A stretch of DNA of 64,000 nucleotides from Haloimpatiens sp042688525 (GTDB taxonomy: Bacteria; Bacillota; Clostridia; Clostridiales; Clostridiaceae): NCBI RefSeq assembly GCF_042688525.2, contig NZ_JBHWAB010000001.1, positions 1,488,001-1,552,000 of the forward strand. Direction: 5' to 3'. Shown here piece by piece: positions 1-7,869 of the stretch. Made by a program: the position numbers and the translations under genes. The notes under the pieces are model-generated. The model worked only from the letters and a program-made list of their open reading frames with translations. It was not told where the DNA came from and made no database searches. The number at the start of each line of letters is the position of its first letter. Within the stretch, counting starts at the first letter, position 1.

Positions 1-821
1 AGGAAAATTTAGAGGAATTAAATATAGCTATTTCTGAAATAGATAAGTCAGTTTATAAACTCAAAATAACTTTAACTAAATTTGAAAGCGAAATAGAAAC
101 TATATATAATAAATTGAATAATGAATTTGAACTTACATATGCTGAAGCTTTAGAATACAAGTTTGATATAGAAGACTTAGATAATTTGAAATCACAAATA
201 ATTATTTTAAAAAACAAAATTTCAGCGCTTGGAGTAGTAAACTTAGGAGCTATTAAGGAATATGAAGAAGTAAAAACTAAGTTCGATTTTATGAATACAC
301 AAAAAGAAGATTTGACAAATGCTAGAGAAGAGTTATTAAGTGTTATAAAAGATATGACAAGTAAAATGAGAGTTATATTCAATGAGAATTTCCAAAAATT
401 AAGAAAACTATTTAATGATACCTTTAAAGAATTATTTAAAGGAGGTAGTGCAGATCTTATATTAGGAGAAGGAGATGAATTAACTTCTAAGATTGATATA
501 AATGTTCAACCACCAGGAAAAAAACTTCAAAATATTAATTTAATGTCTGGTGGAGAGAAAGTCCTTTCAGCAATTGCTTTATTATTTGCAATTTTAAAGA
601 TGAAGCCAACTCCATTTTGTATTCTTGATGAAATAGAAGCTGCTTTAGATGATGCTAACGTGGTTAGATATGGAGAGTTTTTAAAAGAATTTTCTAACAA
701 TGTTCAGTTTATAATTATAACTCATAGAAAAGGTACTATGGAAGCTAGTGATGTAATGTATGGAATTACTATGCAAGAAAAAGGAATTTCAAAAGTTGTT
801 TCAGTAGACTTAACAAAATAA
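1..821 (+). CDS. smc: Chromosome partition protein SMC, C-terminal part (5' end outside window)
   Basis: The frame is open from base 3, so the gene begins upstream of the window and only about 272 C-terminal residues are visible. They cover the end of the second coiled coil and the C-terminal half of the ABC-type ATPase head. The signature motif (LMSGGEKVLSAIALL, near 540-585) and Walker B (FCILDEIEAALDD, near 616-655) are intact, followed by the switch histidine in IIITHRKGTME. SMC works with ScpA and ScpB as the condensin that organises and segregates the chromosome. It lies 28 bases upstream of ftsY, the usual Firmicutes order (rnc-smc-ftsY). Identification is very secure. Confidence 0.97.
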   Translation, partial: ENLEELNIAISEIDKSVYKLKITLTKFESEIETIYNKLNNEFELTYAEALEYKFDIEDLDNLKSQIIILKNKISALGVVNLGAIKEYEEVKTKFDFMNTQKEDLTNAREELLSVIKDMTSKMRVIFNENFQKLRKLFNDTFKELFKGGSADLILGEGDELTSKIDINVQPPGKKLQNINLMSGGEKVLSAIALLFAILKMKPTPFCILDEIEAALDDANVVRYGEFLKEFSNNVQFIIITHRKGTMEASDVMYGITMQEKGISKVVSVDLTK

Positions 822-849
822 CACTAAATATATATAGGAGGAATGCAGC

Positions 850-1755
850 ATGTTTGGAGGATTTTTTAATAAACTAAAAGAAGGATTAACAAAGACTAGA
901 GATGATCTTACAAATAAAGTAGGAGAAATTTTAAATTTAGCAGTTACTATTGATGATGATTTATATGAAGAATTAGAAGAAATATTAATAACATCTGATA
1001 TAGGAGTGGAAACTTCATTAAAAATTATAGATATATTAAAAGATAGAATAAAAGAACAAAAGATTAAAGATCCTAAACAAATAAAACCTTGTTTGAAAGA
1101 GATATTGATTGAAATGTTAGAGTTAAATAGTACTGAAGAGAAAAGTTTACCTAAAGTTATGCTAATTATTGGTGTAAATGGTGTTGGAAAAACAACATCA
1201 ATAGGAAAAATTTCAAATAGTTTAAAGCAAAAGGGAGACAAAGTATTAATTGCAGCAGCAGATACTTTTAGGGCAGCAGCAATAGAACAATTAGAAGTTT
1301 GGAGTAATAGATCAGGCGTGGATATTATTAAACATCAAGAAGGTTCTGATCCAGCAGCAGTAGTTTTTGATGCAGTTCAAGCTGCTAAAGCTAGAAATGT
1401 AGATGTGTTAATATGTGATACTGCAGGAAGACTTCATAATAAGAAAAATTTAATGAATGAATTGGAAAAAATAAATAGAATAATAGAAAGAGAATTTAAT
1501 AATGGGTCAAGGGAAACATTATTGGTAGTTGATGCTACTACAGGTCAGAATGGAGTACAGCAAGCTAAACAGTTTACTGAAATTTGTAATGTAGATGGAA
1601 TTATTCTTACAAAATTGGATGGTACAGCAAAAGGGGGAGTAGTAATATCAATAAAGGATGTACTAGGTATACCAGTTAAATATATTGGTGTTGGAGAAGG
1701 TATAGATGATTTGCAAGAATTTAATCCAAAACATTTTGTAGAAGCTCTTTTCTAA
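850..1755 (+). CDS. ftsY: Signal recognition particle receptor FtsY
   Basis: This SRP-type GTPase of 301 residues receives ribosome-nascent chain-SRP complexes at the membrane. The helical N domain covers about residues 1-95. The G domain shows G1 GVNGVGKTT (108-116), the SRP-specific DTFRAAAIEQL insertion, G3 DTAGR and G4 TKLDG, and ends with the usual EFNPKHFVEALF. There is no long acidic A domain, as is normal in Firmicutes. The ATG has an AGGAGG site eight bases upstream. It follows smc closely and lies just before ylxM-ffh, so SRP and its receptor are encoded together. Confidence 0.98.
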   Translation: MFGGFFNKLKEGLTKTRDDLTNKVGEILNLAVTIDDDLYEELEEILITSDIGVETSLKIIDILKDRIKEQKIKDPKQIKPCLKEILIEMLELNSTEEKSLPKVMLIIGVNGVGKTTSIGKISNSLKQKGDKVLIAAADTFRAAAIEQLEVWSNRSGVDIIKHQEGSDPAAVVFDAVQAAKARNVDVLICDTAGRLHNKKNLMNELEKINRIIEREFNNGSRETLLVVDATTGQNGVQQAKQFTEICNVDGIILTKLDGTAKGGVVISIKDVLGIPVKYIGVGEGIDDLQEFNPKHFVEALF

Positions 1756-1812
1756 ATTATATGTGAGATTTTGTATGTATAAAAGAAAAAATAAGCTGTT
1801 AAGTAAAAATAC

Positions 1813-1841
1813 TTGACACCAATAAAGTATTTTGGTATTAT
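1813..1841 (+). promoter_or_regulatory. SigA-type promoter for ylxM-ffh
   Basis: TTGACA at 1813-1818 and TATTAT at 1836-1841 are separated by exactly 17 bases. The predicted start point is about 15 bases upstream of the ylxM start codon, giving a very short leader. The promoter separates the ylxM-ffh unit from smc-ftsY. Confidence 0.8.
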
Positions 1842-1865
1842 ATCATTTGTGAGTTGGTGATTTGT

Positions 1866-2210
1866 ATGGAAAAAAGGATTCAAATTTCCTTACTTTTAGA
1901 TTTTTATGGAGAACTTCTTACTGAAAAACAAAGAGATATAATGGATTTATATTTTAATAAGGATTTATCCTTTGCTGAAATATCAGAACTTAAATGTACG
2001 AGTAGGCAGGCAATTTATGATATAACAAAAAGATGTGAGAAGTTATTGTTTGATTATGAAAAAAAATTAGAATTAATGAAAAAGAACTTTGAAAAAGACA
2101 AAAAGATTGACATAATTTATAAATATATAGATTTACTTAAACGGAATATTAGTAATGAACAGAATTTGGAAGTAATAAATAAATTAAAGAATGAGATTGA
2201 TAATATTTAG
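1866..2210 (+). CDS. ylxM: YlxM family SRP-associated DNA-binding-like protein
   Basis: This small basic protein of 114 residues has a sigma-70 region 4-like helix-turn-helix (LTEKQRDIMDLYFNKDLSF then AEISE and SRQAIYDITKR, about residues 18-60) and a charged C-terminal helical tail. The family (UPF0122) is nearly always encoded directly before ffh. In streptococci it is reported to modulate SRP GTPase activity, so a role in SRP assembly is likelier than classical transcription control. I chose ATG 1866, which has GGTGA five bases upstream, rather than the in-frame TTG at 1854 or GTG at 1857. The stop is 10 bases before the ffh start, and the ffh ribosome site overlaps the ylxM stop. Confidence 0.88.
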   Translation: MEKRIQISLLLDFYGELLTEKQRDIMDLYFNKDLSFAEISELKCTSRQAIYDITKRCEKLLFDYEKKLELMKKNFEKDKKIDIIYKYIDLLKRNISNEQNLEVINKLKNEIDNI

Positions 2211-2220
2211 GAGGTTAATA

Positions 2221-3588
2221 ATGGCTTTTGAAGGTTTAACTTCTAAGTTACAAGAAACTATAAAAAAGTTAAAAGGTAAAGGTAAACTTTCTGAAAAAGA
2301 TATAAAGCAAGCTATGAGAGAAGTAAAACTTGCTTTATTAGAGGCAGATGTTAATTATAAAATTGTTAAAACTTTCATTAAAAAAGTAAGCGAAAAATGT
2401 TTAGGAAGTGAAGTTTTAGAAAGTTTAACACCAGCACAGCAGGTTATTAAAATAGTTAATGAAGAGTTAACACAGTTAATGGGAGTAACAGAAAGTAAGA
2501 TAGAGTATTCCCAAAATGGTATTACAGTAGTTATGCTTGTAGGATTACAAGGTGCTGGTAAAACAACCATGGCAGGAAAATTAGCTCTTGCAATGCGTAA
2601 AAAGAATAAAAAACCTCTTTTAGTAGCTTGTGATGTGTATAGGCCAGCTGCAATAAAACAACTTCAAGTTGTAGGTAAACAAATAGATATTCCTGTATTT
2701 AGTATGGGAGATAAGGTTAAACCTGTGGATATTGCAAAAGCGTCTATTGAACATGCTAAAAACAATGATGCTAATGTAATAATAATAGATACTGCAGGTA
2801 GACTGCATATAGATGAAGCTTTAATGGATGAGCTGAAAGATATAAAATCAAATGTTAATCCTAATGAAATTCTTTTAGTAGTAGATGCGATGACTGGTCA
2901 AGATGCAGTAAATGTTGCAAATAGCTTTAATGAGATCTTAGACATTACTGGTGTGGTTTTAACTAAGTTAGATGGTGATACTAGAGGAGGAGCTGCGCTT
3001 TCTATAAGAGAAAGTACTGGAAAACCAATTAAATTTGTTGGTATTGGGGAAAAGATGAATGAAATTGAAACTTTTCACCCTGACAGAATGGCTTCAAGGA
3101 TATTAGGAATGGGGGATGTATTATCCCTTATAGAAAAAGCTCAGCAGGCAATAGATGAGAAAAAAGCTCAAGAAATAGGAAACCGTATGTTGAATGAAGA
3201 GTTTAATTTTGAGGATTATCTTGAAGCAATGGCTCAAATGAAAAAACTCGGACCTTTAAGCAAGGTGATAGAAATGTTACCTGGTGCAAATAGTAATCAA
3301 CTTAAGGGTGTAGATTTGGAACAAGGTGAAAAGCAGATGAATGTAGTAGAAGCTATAATAAATTCTATGACTGCTAAAGAAAGAAAAAATCCTAGTTTAA
3401 TAATGGGATCTTCATCAAGAAAGAAGAGAATATCTAGAGGATCAGGAACTACTATTCAGCAAGTGAATAAGGTTTTAAAAGATTTTGAAATGATGAAAAA
3501 GATGATGAAGAAGATGAAAGGAATGCAAAAAAAGGATTCAAAAAAGGCTTATTTGGTAAATTACCATTTTAATATAAGTACAATTTAA
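2221..3588 (+). CDS. ffh: Signal recognition particle protein Ffh, C-terminus probably shifted out of frame
   Basis: SRP54 homologue that binds signal peptides and SRP RNA. The NG domain carries G1 GLQGAGKTT (about 108-116), DVYRPAAIKQL, DTAGR and TKLDGDTRGG. The methionine-rich M domain covers about 328-445. ATG 2221 has AGGAGG seven bases upstream. The last residues as read (KKAYLVNYHF and on) do not look like an Ffh end. Reading one base back after the A-runs at 3527-3533 or 3540-3545 gives KKGLFGKLPF and a stop at 3570-3572, a typical Ffh terminus. One A is therefore probably missing, in the organism or in the data, or the ribosome shifts there. Identity is certain; the true 3' end is not. 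Confidence 0.96.
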   Translation: MAFEGLTSKLQETIKKLKGKGKLSEKDIKQAMREVKLALLEADVNYKIVKTFIKKVSEKCLGSEVLESLTPAQQVIKIVNEELTQLMGVTESKIEYSQNGITVVMLVGLQGAGKTTMAGKLALAMRKKNKKPLLVACDVYRPAAIKQLQVVGKQIDIPVFSMGDKVKPVDIAKASIEHAKNNDANVIIIDTAGRLHIDEALMDELKDIKSNVNPNEILLVVDAMTGQDAVNVANSFNEILDITGVVLTKLDGDTRGGAALSIRESTGKPIKFVGIGEKMNEIETFHPDRMASRILGMGDVLSLIEKAQQAIDEKKAQEIGNRMLNEEFNFEDYLEAMAQMKKLGPLSKVIEMLPGANSNQLKGVDLEQGEKQMNVVEAIINSMTAKERKNPSLIMGSSSRKKRISRGSGTTIQQVNKVLKDFEMMKKMMKKMKGMQKKDSKKAYLVNYHFNISTI

Positions 3589-3611
3589 TATATTTTAAGG
3601 AGGTGAATAAA

Positions 3612-3869
3612 ATGGCAGTAAGAATAAGATTAAGAAGAATGGGTGCTAAAAAAGCTCCTTTTTATAGAGTAGTTGTTGCAGATTCAAGATGTCCAAGAAA
3701 TGGAAGATTCATAGAAGAAATAGGATATTATAACCCAACTACTGAACCAAAAACTGTAAAAATCGATGAGGAAAAAGCACTTAAATGGGTGAAAAATGGT
3801 GCACAACCATCTGATACAGTTAAAAAGTTATTTGAAGTAGCTGGTGTTAGTGAAAAGCTTGCTAAGTAA
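3612..3869 (+). CDS. rpsP: 30S ribosomal protein S16
   Basis: This 85-residue protein begins AVRIRLRRMGAKKAPFYRVVVAD, the hallmark of bS16, and keeps the SRCPRNGRFIEEIGYYNP segment. It binds 16S rRNA during 30S assembly. AGGAGGTG at 3600-3607 fixes ATG 3612; the in-frame GTG at 3603 lies inside the ribosome site. It follows ffh closely and opens a small ribosome and RNA group (rpsP-khpA-rimM-trmD-rplS), as in most Firmicutes. Confidence 0.98.
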   Translation: MAVRIRLRRMGAKKAPFYRVVVADSRCPRNGRFIEEIGYYNPTTEPKTVKIDEEKALKWVKNGAQPSDTVKKLFEVAGVSEKLAK

Positions 3870-3887
3870 TAACTGGGGGTGCTTTAA

Positions 3888-4115
3888 ATGAAAGAATTAC
3901 TTGAAGTAATAGCTAAGGCCTTAGTTGATAACCCAGAAATGGTTAGTGTTAACCAAATTGCTGGAGAACAATCTATAATTTTAGAATTAAAGGTTGCACC
4001 AGAAGATATGGGAAAAGTTATAGGTAAGCAAGGAAGAATAGCTAAAGCTATAAGAACAGTTGTTAAAGCTGCAGCTATTAAAGAAAATAAAAGAGTTGTT
4101 GTAGAAATAATATAA
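3888..4115 (+). CDS. khpA: KH-domain RNA-binding protein KhpA
   Basis: A 75-residue protein made of a single type II KH domain with the GxxG loop in GKVIGKQGRIAKAIR (about residues 44-58). In Firmicutes KhpA pairs with KhpB (Jag/EloR) and binds RNA; it influences cell elongation and division in streptococci. It sits between rpsP and rimM, its classical place (ylqC in Bacillus). GGGGGT precedes ATG 3888. An intrinsic terminator follows at 4133-4160. Confidence 0.93.
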   Translation: MKELLEVIAKALVDNPEMVSVNQIAGEQSIILELKVAPEDMGKVIGKQGRIAKAIRTVVKAAAIKENKRVVVEII

Positions 4116-4132
4116 TTACATATTATTTTTTG

Positions 4133-4160
4133 ATAAGAGTTAGGGTATCCTAACTCTTAT
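4133..4160 (+). terminator. Intrinsic hairpin between khpA and rimM
   Basis: A perfect 12-bp inverted repeat (ATAAGAGTTAGG at 4133-4144, its complement at 4149-4160) closes a four-base loop. It is followed by a mixed TTTGATATATATTTT stretch, so termination may be partial. Confidence 0.75.
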
Positions 4161-4197
4161 TTGATATATATTTTAATTTAATGTGGAGGTGATATAT

Positions 4198-4689
4198 GTG
4201 AAAGAATACTTGTCCATAGGTGAAATTATAAATACTCATGGAATAAAAGGTGAACTAAAAGTATATCCTTTAACAGATGATATGAACAGATTCAAACAGT
4301 TAGATGAAGTATTAATAGATGGTGTGACTAAAAAAATACTAGAATGTAAGATGCAGAAAGATAGAGTAATATTAAAAATAGAGGGAATAAATAGTATTGA
4401 AGAGGCAAATAAATATAGAAATAAATATATAAAAATTCATAGAAAAAATGCTGTAGAATTAGAAGAAGATGCTTATTTTATTACTGATTTAATAGGATGT
4501 AAGGTTTTTGACACTAATGGAGTTGAATTAGGAAAAGTATATGATGTTATACAAACAGGAAGTAATGATGTGTATTGGGTAAAAGGAAATCAAGAAACTT
4601 TAATCCCAGCATTGAAAAGTATTGTAGTTAAAGTAGATACAGAAAAATCTAATATTATTATTAAACCAGTAAAAGAATGGCAGGCGTGA
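4198..4689 (+). CDS. rimM: Ribosome maturation factor RimM
   Basis: This 163-residue protein has the RimM N-terminal beta-barrel (SIGEIINTHGIKGELKVYPLT) and a C-terminal PRC-barrel (ITDLIGCKVFDTNG to LIPALKSIVVKVD). It binds S19 and the 16S rRNA head during 30S maturation. I chose GTG 4198, seven bases after TGGAGGTG; an earlier in-frame GTG at 4183 overlaps that site. The stop lies three bases before trmD, implying translational coupling. Confidence 0.96.
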   Translation: MKEYLSIGEIINTHGIKGELKVYPLTDDMNRFKQLDEVLIDGVTKKILECKMQKDRVILKIEGINSIEEANKYRNKYIKIHRKNAVELEEDAYFITDLIGCKVFDTNGVELGKVYDVIQTGSNDVYWVKGNQETLIPALKSIVVKVDTEKSNIIIKPVKEWQA

Positions 4690-4692
4690 TAT

Positions 4693-5406
4693 ATGAAAAT
4701 AGATATAGCTACGTTATTTCCTGAAATGTTTGAAGTTTTTGATTATAGTATAATAGGAAGAGCTATAAGTGAAAAAATAATAAAATTAAATACTGTTAAT
4801 ATAAGAGATTATTCACAAAATAAGCATAAAAAAGTTGATGATTATCCATATGGTGGTGGTGCAGGAATGCTTATGACTCCACAACCTATAGTAGACTGCA
4901 TAAAAGATATAAAAAGTGGTAATAAAGGTAAAGTTATTTTTTTGGGACCAAGAGGTAAGACTTTTAATCAACAAATGGCAAAGGAGCTTTCAAAAGAAAA
5001 GGAACTGATTTTTTTGTGCGGTCACTATGAAGGAATAGATGAAAGAGTATATGATTATATAGATATGGAAATATCAATAGGAGATTTCGTTTTAACAGGT
5101 GGAGAAATGGCTTGTATTCCTATAGTCGATAGTATATGTAGATTAATTCCAGGTGTATTGTCAAGTAGTGAAAGTTTTGAAGATGAATCTTTTTATGATG
5201 GAGTTTTAGAATATCCACAATATACAAGACCAAGTTGTTTTGCAGGATGTGAAGTGCCAAAAGTATTGCTATCTGGACATCATGAAAATATAAGAAAATG
5301 GAGAAGAAAACAATCTCTGATGTTAACACAACAAAAACGCCCAGATTTATTTAAAAAACTTAAATTAAGTAAAGAAGATAAAAAACTATTGAAAAATTTT
5401 AAATAA
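4693..5406 (+). CDS. trmD: tRNA (guanine-37-N1)-methyltransferase TrmD
   Basis: This SPOUT-class enzyme of 237 residues transfers methyl from S-adenosylmethionine to G37 of tRNAs reading CNN codons, which prevents +1 frameshifting. Conserved parts include FPEMFEVFDYSIIGRA, YGGGAGMLMTPQP, LGPRGKTFNQ, the trefoil-knot cofactor motifs LCGHYEGIDERV and IGDFVLTGGE, and LPG-like IPGVL. The length is normal. It is coupled to rimM and precedes the rplS promoter and leader. Confidence 0.97.
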   Translation: MKIDIATLFPEMFEVFDYSIIGRAISEKIIKLNTVNIRDYSQNKHKKVDDYPYGGGAGMLMTPQPIVDCIKDIKSGNKGKVIFLGPRGKTFNQQMAKELSKEKELIFLCGHYEGIDERVYDYIDMEISIGDFVLTGGEMACIPIVDSICRLIPGVLSSSESFEDESFYDGVLEYPQYTRPSCFAGCEVPKVLLSGHHENIRKWRRKQSLMLTQQKRPDLFKKLKLSKEDKKLLKNFK

Positions 5407-5431
5407 AATTTGAGTTTTGATTTAGTTTTTG

Positions 5432-5460
5432 TTGAAAAAGAAATATGTATGTGATAGAAT
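5432..5460 (+). promoter_or_regulatory. SigA-type promoter for rplS
   Basis: TTGAAA at 5432-5437 and TAGAAT at 5455-5460 have 17 bases between them. The predicted start near 5467 gives a 75-base leader in front of rplS. Confidence 0.75.
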
Positions 5461-5464
5461 GGAA

Positions 5465-5530
5465 TATGTGCTAGTACGGGCGGTCCTCTGTCTAAATTGT
5501 GTTAGGCAAGAACGTTAAATATTTTTAAGG
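5465..5530 (+). promoter_or_regulatory. Structured 5' leader of rplS (probable L19 leader)
   Basis: The segment contains GGGCGGTCCTCTGTC followed by a stem of TGTCTAA (5489-5495) with TTAGGCA (5502-5508), then CAAGAACG. It sits between a SigA promoter and the rplS ribosome site, as does the L19 autoregulatory leader described in Firmicutes. The match to that family is from memory of its conserved core and was not aligned. Confidence 0.6.
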
Positions 5531-5541
5531 AGGGAATGCAC

Positions 5542-5889
5542 ATGTTAGATATAATAAAAGCTATAGAAGCAGAACAAATAAGAAATGATTTAGCAGAATT
5601 CAACGTTGGAGATACTGTTAAAGTTCACGTTAACATTAAAGAAGGAAATAGAGAAAGAATTCAAGTATTTGAAGGAACTGTTTTAAAAAGACAAAATGGT
5701 GGATTAAGAGAAACATTTACTGTAAGAAGATTATCATCAGGAATCGGTGTTGAAAGAACATTCCCATTAAATTCACCAAGCGTTGCTAAGATTGAAGTAG
5801 TAAGAAGAGGTAAAGTAAGAAGAGCTAAATTATTCTACTTAAGAGATAGAGTAGGTAAAGCTGCAAAGGTAAAAGAAAGAATAAGATAG
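5542..5889 (+). CDS. rplS: 50S ribosomal protein L19
   Basis: This 115-residue protein shows the bL19 core: FNVGDTVKVHVNIKEGNRERIQ, FEGTVLKRQNGG, TFTVRRLSSGIGVERTFPL and KVRRAKLFYLRDR. It lies at the subunit interface of the 50S particle. ATG 5542 is seven bases after AAGGAGGG; ATG 5536 almost touches that site and is less likely. It is monocistronic, with its own promoter, leader and terminator. Confidence 0.97.
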   Translation: MLDIIKAIEAEQIRNDLAEFNVGDTVKVHVNIKEGNRERIQVFEGTVLKRQNGGLRETFTVRRLSSGIGVERTFPLNSPSVAKIEVVRRGKVRRAKLFYLRDRVGKAAKVKERIR

Positions 5890-5904
5890 AAATTTGTGAA
5901 AAAC

Positions 5905-5926
5905 GGGACTGCATAGTCCCTTTTTT
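5905..5926 (+). terminator. rplS terminator
   Basis: GGGACT (5905-5910) and AGTCCC (5915-5920) form a six-bp stem with a GCAT loop, directly followed by six T. Confidence 0.88.
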
Positions 5927-5957
5927 AGTATAAAAATATAGAAGGGAATAGGTAGAT

Positions 5958-6800
5958 ATGTCTATAAATTGGTTTCCAGGTCATATGGCAAAAACAAGGA
6001 GAGAAATAAAAGAAAATTTAAAACTTGTTGATGCTGTAATAGAAATAAGAGATGCTAGAATTGTAAAATCTAGTGCAAATCCAGAAATAGATAAGATATG
6101 TAAAGATAAACCTAGAATAATACTATTAAATAAAGCAGATTTAAGTGAAGATGATGTTACAAAACAATGGATTAAAACTTTATCAAATAATAATGTAAAA
6201 GTTATACAAGGAAATAGTCTTAATGGTAAAGGGCTAAGAAACATTAAACCTACATTAAACGAATTGCTAAAAGAAAAACATGAAAGATTAAAAAGTAAAG
6301 GGCTTGCAAATATTACTACTAGAGTTATGGTAGTAGGTATACCTAATGTGGGAAAGTCATCTTTTATCAATAAGATTGCAAAGGGTAATAGAGCTAAAAC
6401 AGGTGATAAGCCTGGTGTAACAAGAAGTAAGCAGTGGGTCAAGACTAAGATAGGTATAGAACTTATGGATACACCTGGAGTATTGTGGCCTAAATTTGAA
6501 GATGAGCAAGTTGGAATGAATCTTGCTTTTACCGGAGCAATAAAAGATGAAATTATTAACATTGAAGATTTAGCTTTAGAATTAGTTAAAAGACTTCAGA
6601 AAAATTATCCAGATAGATTAATGAAAAGATATAAATTAGAAGATTTAAGTGATGATGCATTAGAAAATTTAAATGCAATATCAATGAAAAGGGGAGCTGT
6701 TATGTCTGGTGGTGTTATAGACTATAATAGGATTTCTAACATTATTTTGGATGAATTTAGAGGTGGTAAGTTAGGATCAATATCTTTAGAAAGACCCTAA
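5958..6800 (+). CDS. rbgA: Ribosome biogenesis GTPase RbgA (YlqF)
   Basis: This circularly permuted GTPase of 280 residues acts late in 50S assembly. The N-terminal INWFPGHMAKTRREI is the family signature. The permuted order is visible: G4 NKADL (about 58-62) comes before G1 GIPNVGKSSF (about 126-135) and G3 DTPGVLWP. The C-terminal acidic helical part contacts rRNA in the family. It lies between rplS and rnhB, the normal Firmicutes position, and its stop is 20 bases before rnhB. Confidence 0.96.
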   Translation: MSINWFPGHMAKTRREIKENLKLVDAVIEIRDARIVKSSANPEIDKICKDKPRIILLNKADLSEDDVTKQWIKTLSNNNVKVIQGNSLNGKGLRNIKPTLNELLKEKHERLKSKGLANITTRVMVVGIPNVGKSSFINKIAKGNRAKTGDKPGVTRSKQWVKTKIGIELMDTPGVLWPKFEDEQVGMNLAFTGAIKDEIINIEDLALELVKRLQKNYPDRLMKRYKLEDLSDDALENLNAISMKRGAVMSGGVIDYNRISNIILDEFRGGKLGSISLERP

Positions 6801-6820
6801 CATAACTGGAGATGAGAGAG

Positions 6821-7660
6821 ATGTATAATAAAGATATTGTAAATATAGATATTTCATCAATGAAAAGCAAGGAAGTAAAAGAAATTATTAAGGAAGTGGA
6901 AAATAACTATTTAGATTTGGATGAAGAAAAAATTATAAAATTGAATGAAAAATTATTAAATGATAGCCGCAAAACTGTACAAAAATGTGCTTTATCATTG
7001 ATAAAATATTCTGAAAAAATTAAAAATGAAATAGAACGTGTAAAAAATATGTATAATTTTGATAGACAGTTTGTAAAAAGTAGCCAATATTTAGCGGGCG
7101 TTGATGAAGTTGGAAGAGGACCATTAGCAGGGCCTATTGCGGCAGCGGCTGTAGTATTAAATTTAAACTATGAAGATGATAAAGATTTAATACTTGGTAT
7201 TAAAGATTCAAAAAAATTGTCACATGCAAAAAGAGAAGAATTATCAGAAATAATAAAAAGTAAAGCTATAAGTTATAGTATTGCGCTTGTTGATAACAAA
7301 CAAATTGATAATAGAGGAATTGCATGGAGCAATAATAAAGTATTTTTAGAATCTGTAAGTAATTTAAAAGTAAAACCTGATATAATTTTATCTGATGGAT
7401 ATAGAATTAGAGGATGTAATATAAAGAATGAAGCAGTAATTAAAGGAGATAATAGAAGTATATCTATAGCAGCTGCATCAATTATTGCAAAGGTATATAG
7501 AGACAATCTAATGTTTGAATTTGCGAAAAAATACAAAGGATATGGCTTTGAAAAAAATGTAGGGTATGGTACACAAGAACATATAGATGCTATACATAAA
7601 GAAGGTATCACACCTATACATAGAAGAAGATTTTTAACTAATATATTAAATTTTGAATAA
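6821..7660 (+). CDS. rnhB: Ribonuclease HII
   Basis: This enzyme cuts the RNA strand of RNA-DNA hybrids, including single ribonucleotides in DNA. The catalytic DEG motif is in LAGVDEVGRGPLAGP (about residues 91-105), with DSKKLS, SIAAASIIAKVYRD and GYGTQEH further on. It has the roughly 70-residue helical N-terminal extension found in many Firmicutes proteins. I chose ATG 6821, nine bases after GGAG, over ATG 6812, which overlaps that site. Protein length is 279 residues. Confidence 0.96.
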   Translation: MYNKDIVNIDISSMKSKEVKEIIKEVENNYLDLDEEKIIKLNEKLLNDSRKTVQKCALSLIKYSEKIKNEIERVKNMYNFDRQFVKSSQYLAGVDEVGRGPLAGPIAAAAVVLNLNYEDDKDLILGIKDSKKLSHAKREELSEIIKSKAISYSIALVDNKQIDNRGIAWSNNKVFLESVSNLKVKPDIILSDGYRIRGCNIKNEAVIKGDNRSISIAAASIIAKVYRDNLMFEFAKKYKGYGFEKNVGYGTQEHIDAIHKEGITPIHRRRFLTNILNFE

Positions 7661-7666
7661 AGCATA

Positions 7667-7705
7667 AACCTCACAATATTACCTGGGTAACATTGTGAGG
7701 TTTTT
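7667..7705 (+). terminator. rnhB terminator
   Basis: AACCTCACAAT (7667-7677) pairs with ATTGTGAGGTT (7692-7702) and the stem runs into five T. It may also serve yraN, which converges from the other side of the repeat. Confidence 0.85.
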
Positions 7706-7711
7706 AATTAT

Positions 7712-7862
7712 TAACTCAACTTCCGCAGTAAAAAAATACTGCTTAGCGAAGGGAAATGATATATTGCGTAAGAAACATTTGAACTTGTTACTGAAGTGAA
7801 AGGTTTCTAAGCAAGATATCATTTCCCGTAGCGGCTATTTTTCATCTGCGAAAGTTGAGTTA
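7712..7862. mobile_element. MITE-like palindromic repeat, full copy A
   Basis: The 151-bp element has terminal inverted repeats TAACTCAAC at 7712-7720 and GTTGAGTTA at 7854-7862. The arms remain complementary inwards: CGCAG with CTGCG, GGGAAATGATAT with ATATCATTTCCC, and GTAAGAAAC with GTTTCTAAGC. The whole element could fold into one long imperfect hairpin. It has no coding capacity. Related copies lie at 54853-54924, 55034-55260, 56407-56460 and 62694-62733. Flanking TA or TTA could be a target duplication, but this is not provable here. Confidence 0.8.
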
Positions 7863-7869
7863 TTAATAA

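Noticed and set aside
114..821. A complete small gene from ATG 114
   Set aside because: The frame is open to the window edge and the sequence is the SMC C-terminal domain.
5981..6562. A 193-codon open frame on the - strand within rbgA
   Set aside because: It is antisense to a confident gene, low in charge and rich in Ile, Leu and Ser, as expected for a reverse shadow of AT-rich coding DNA.
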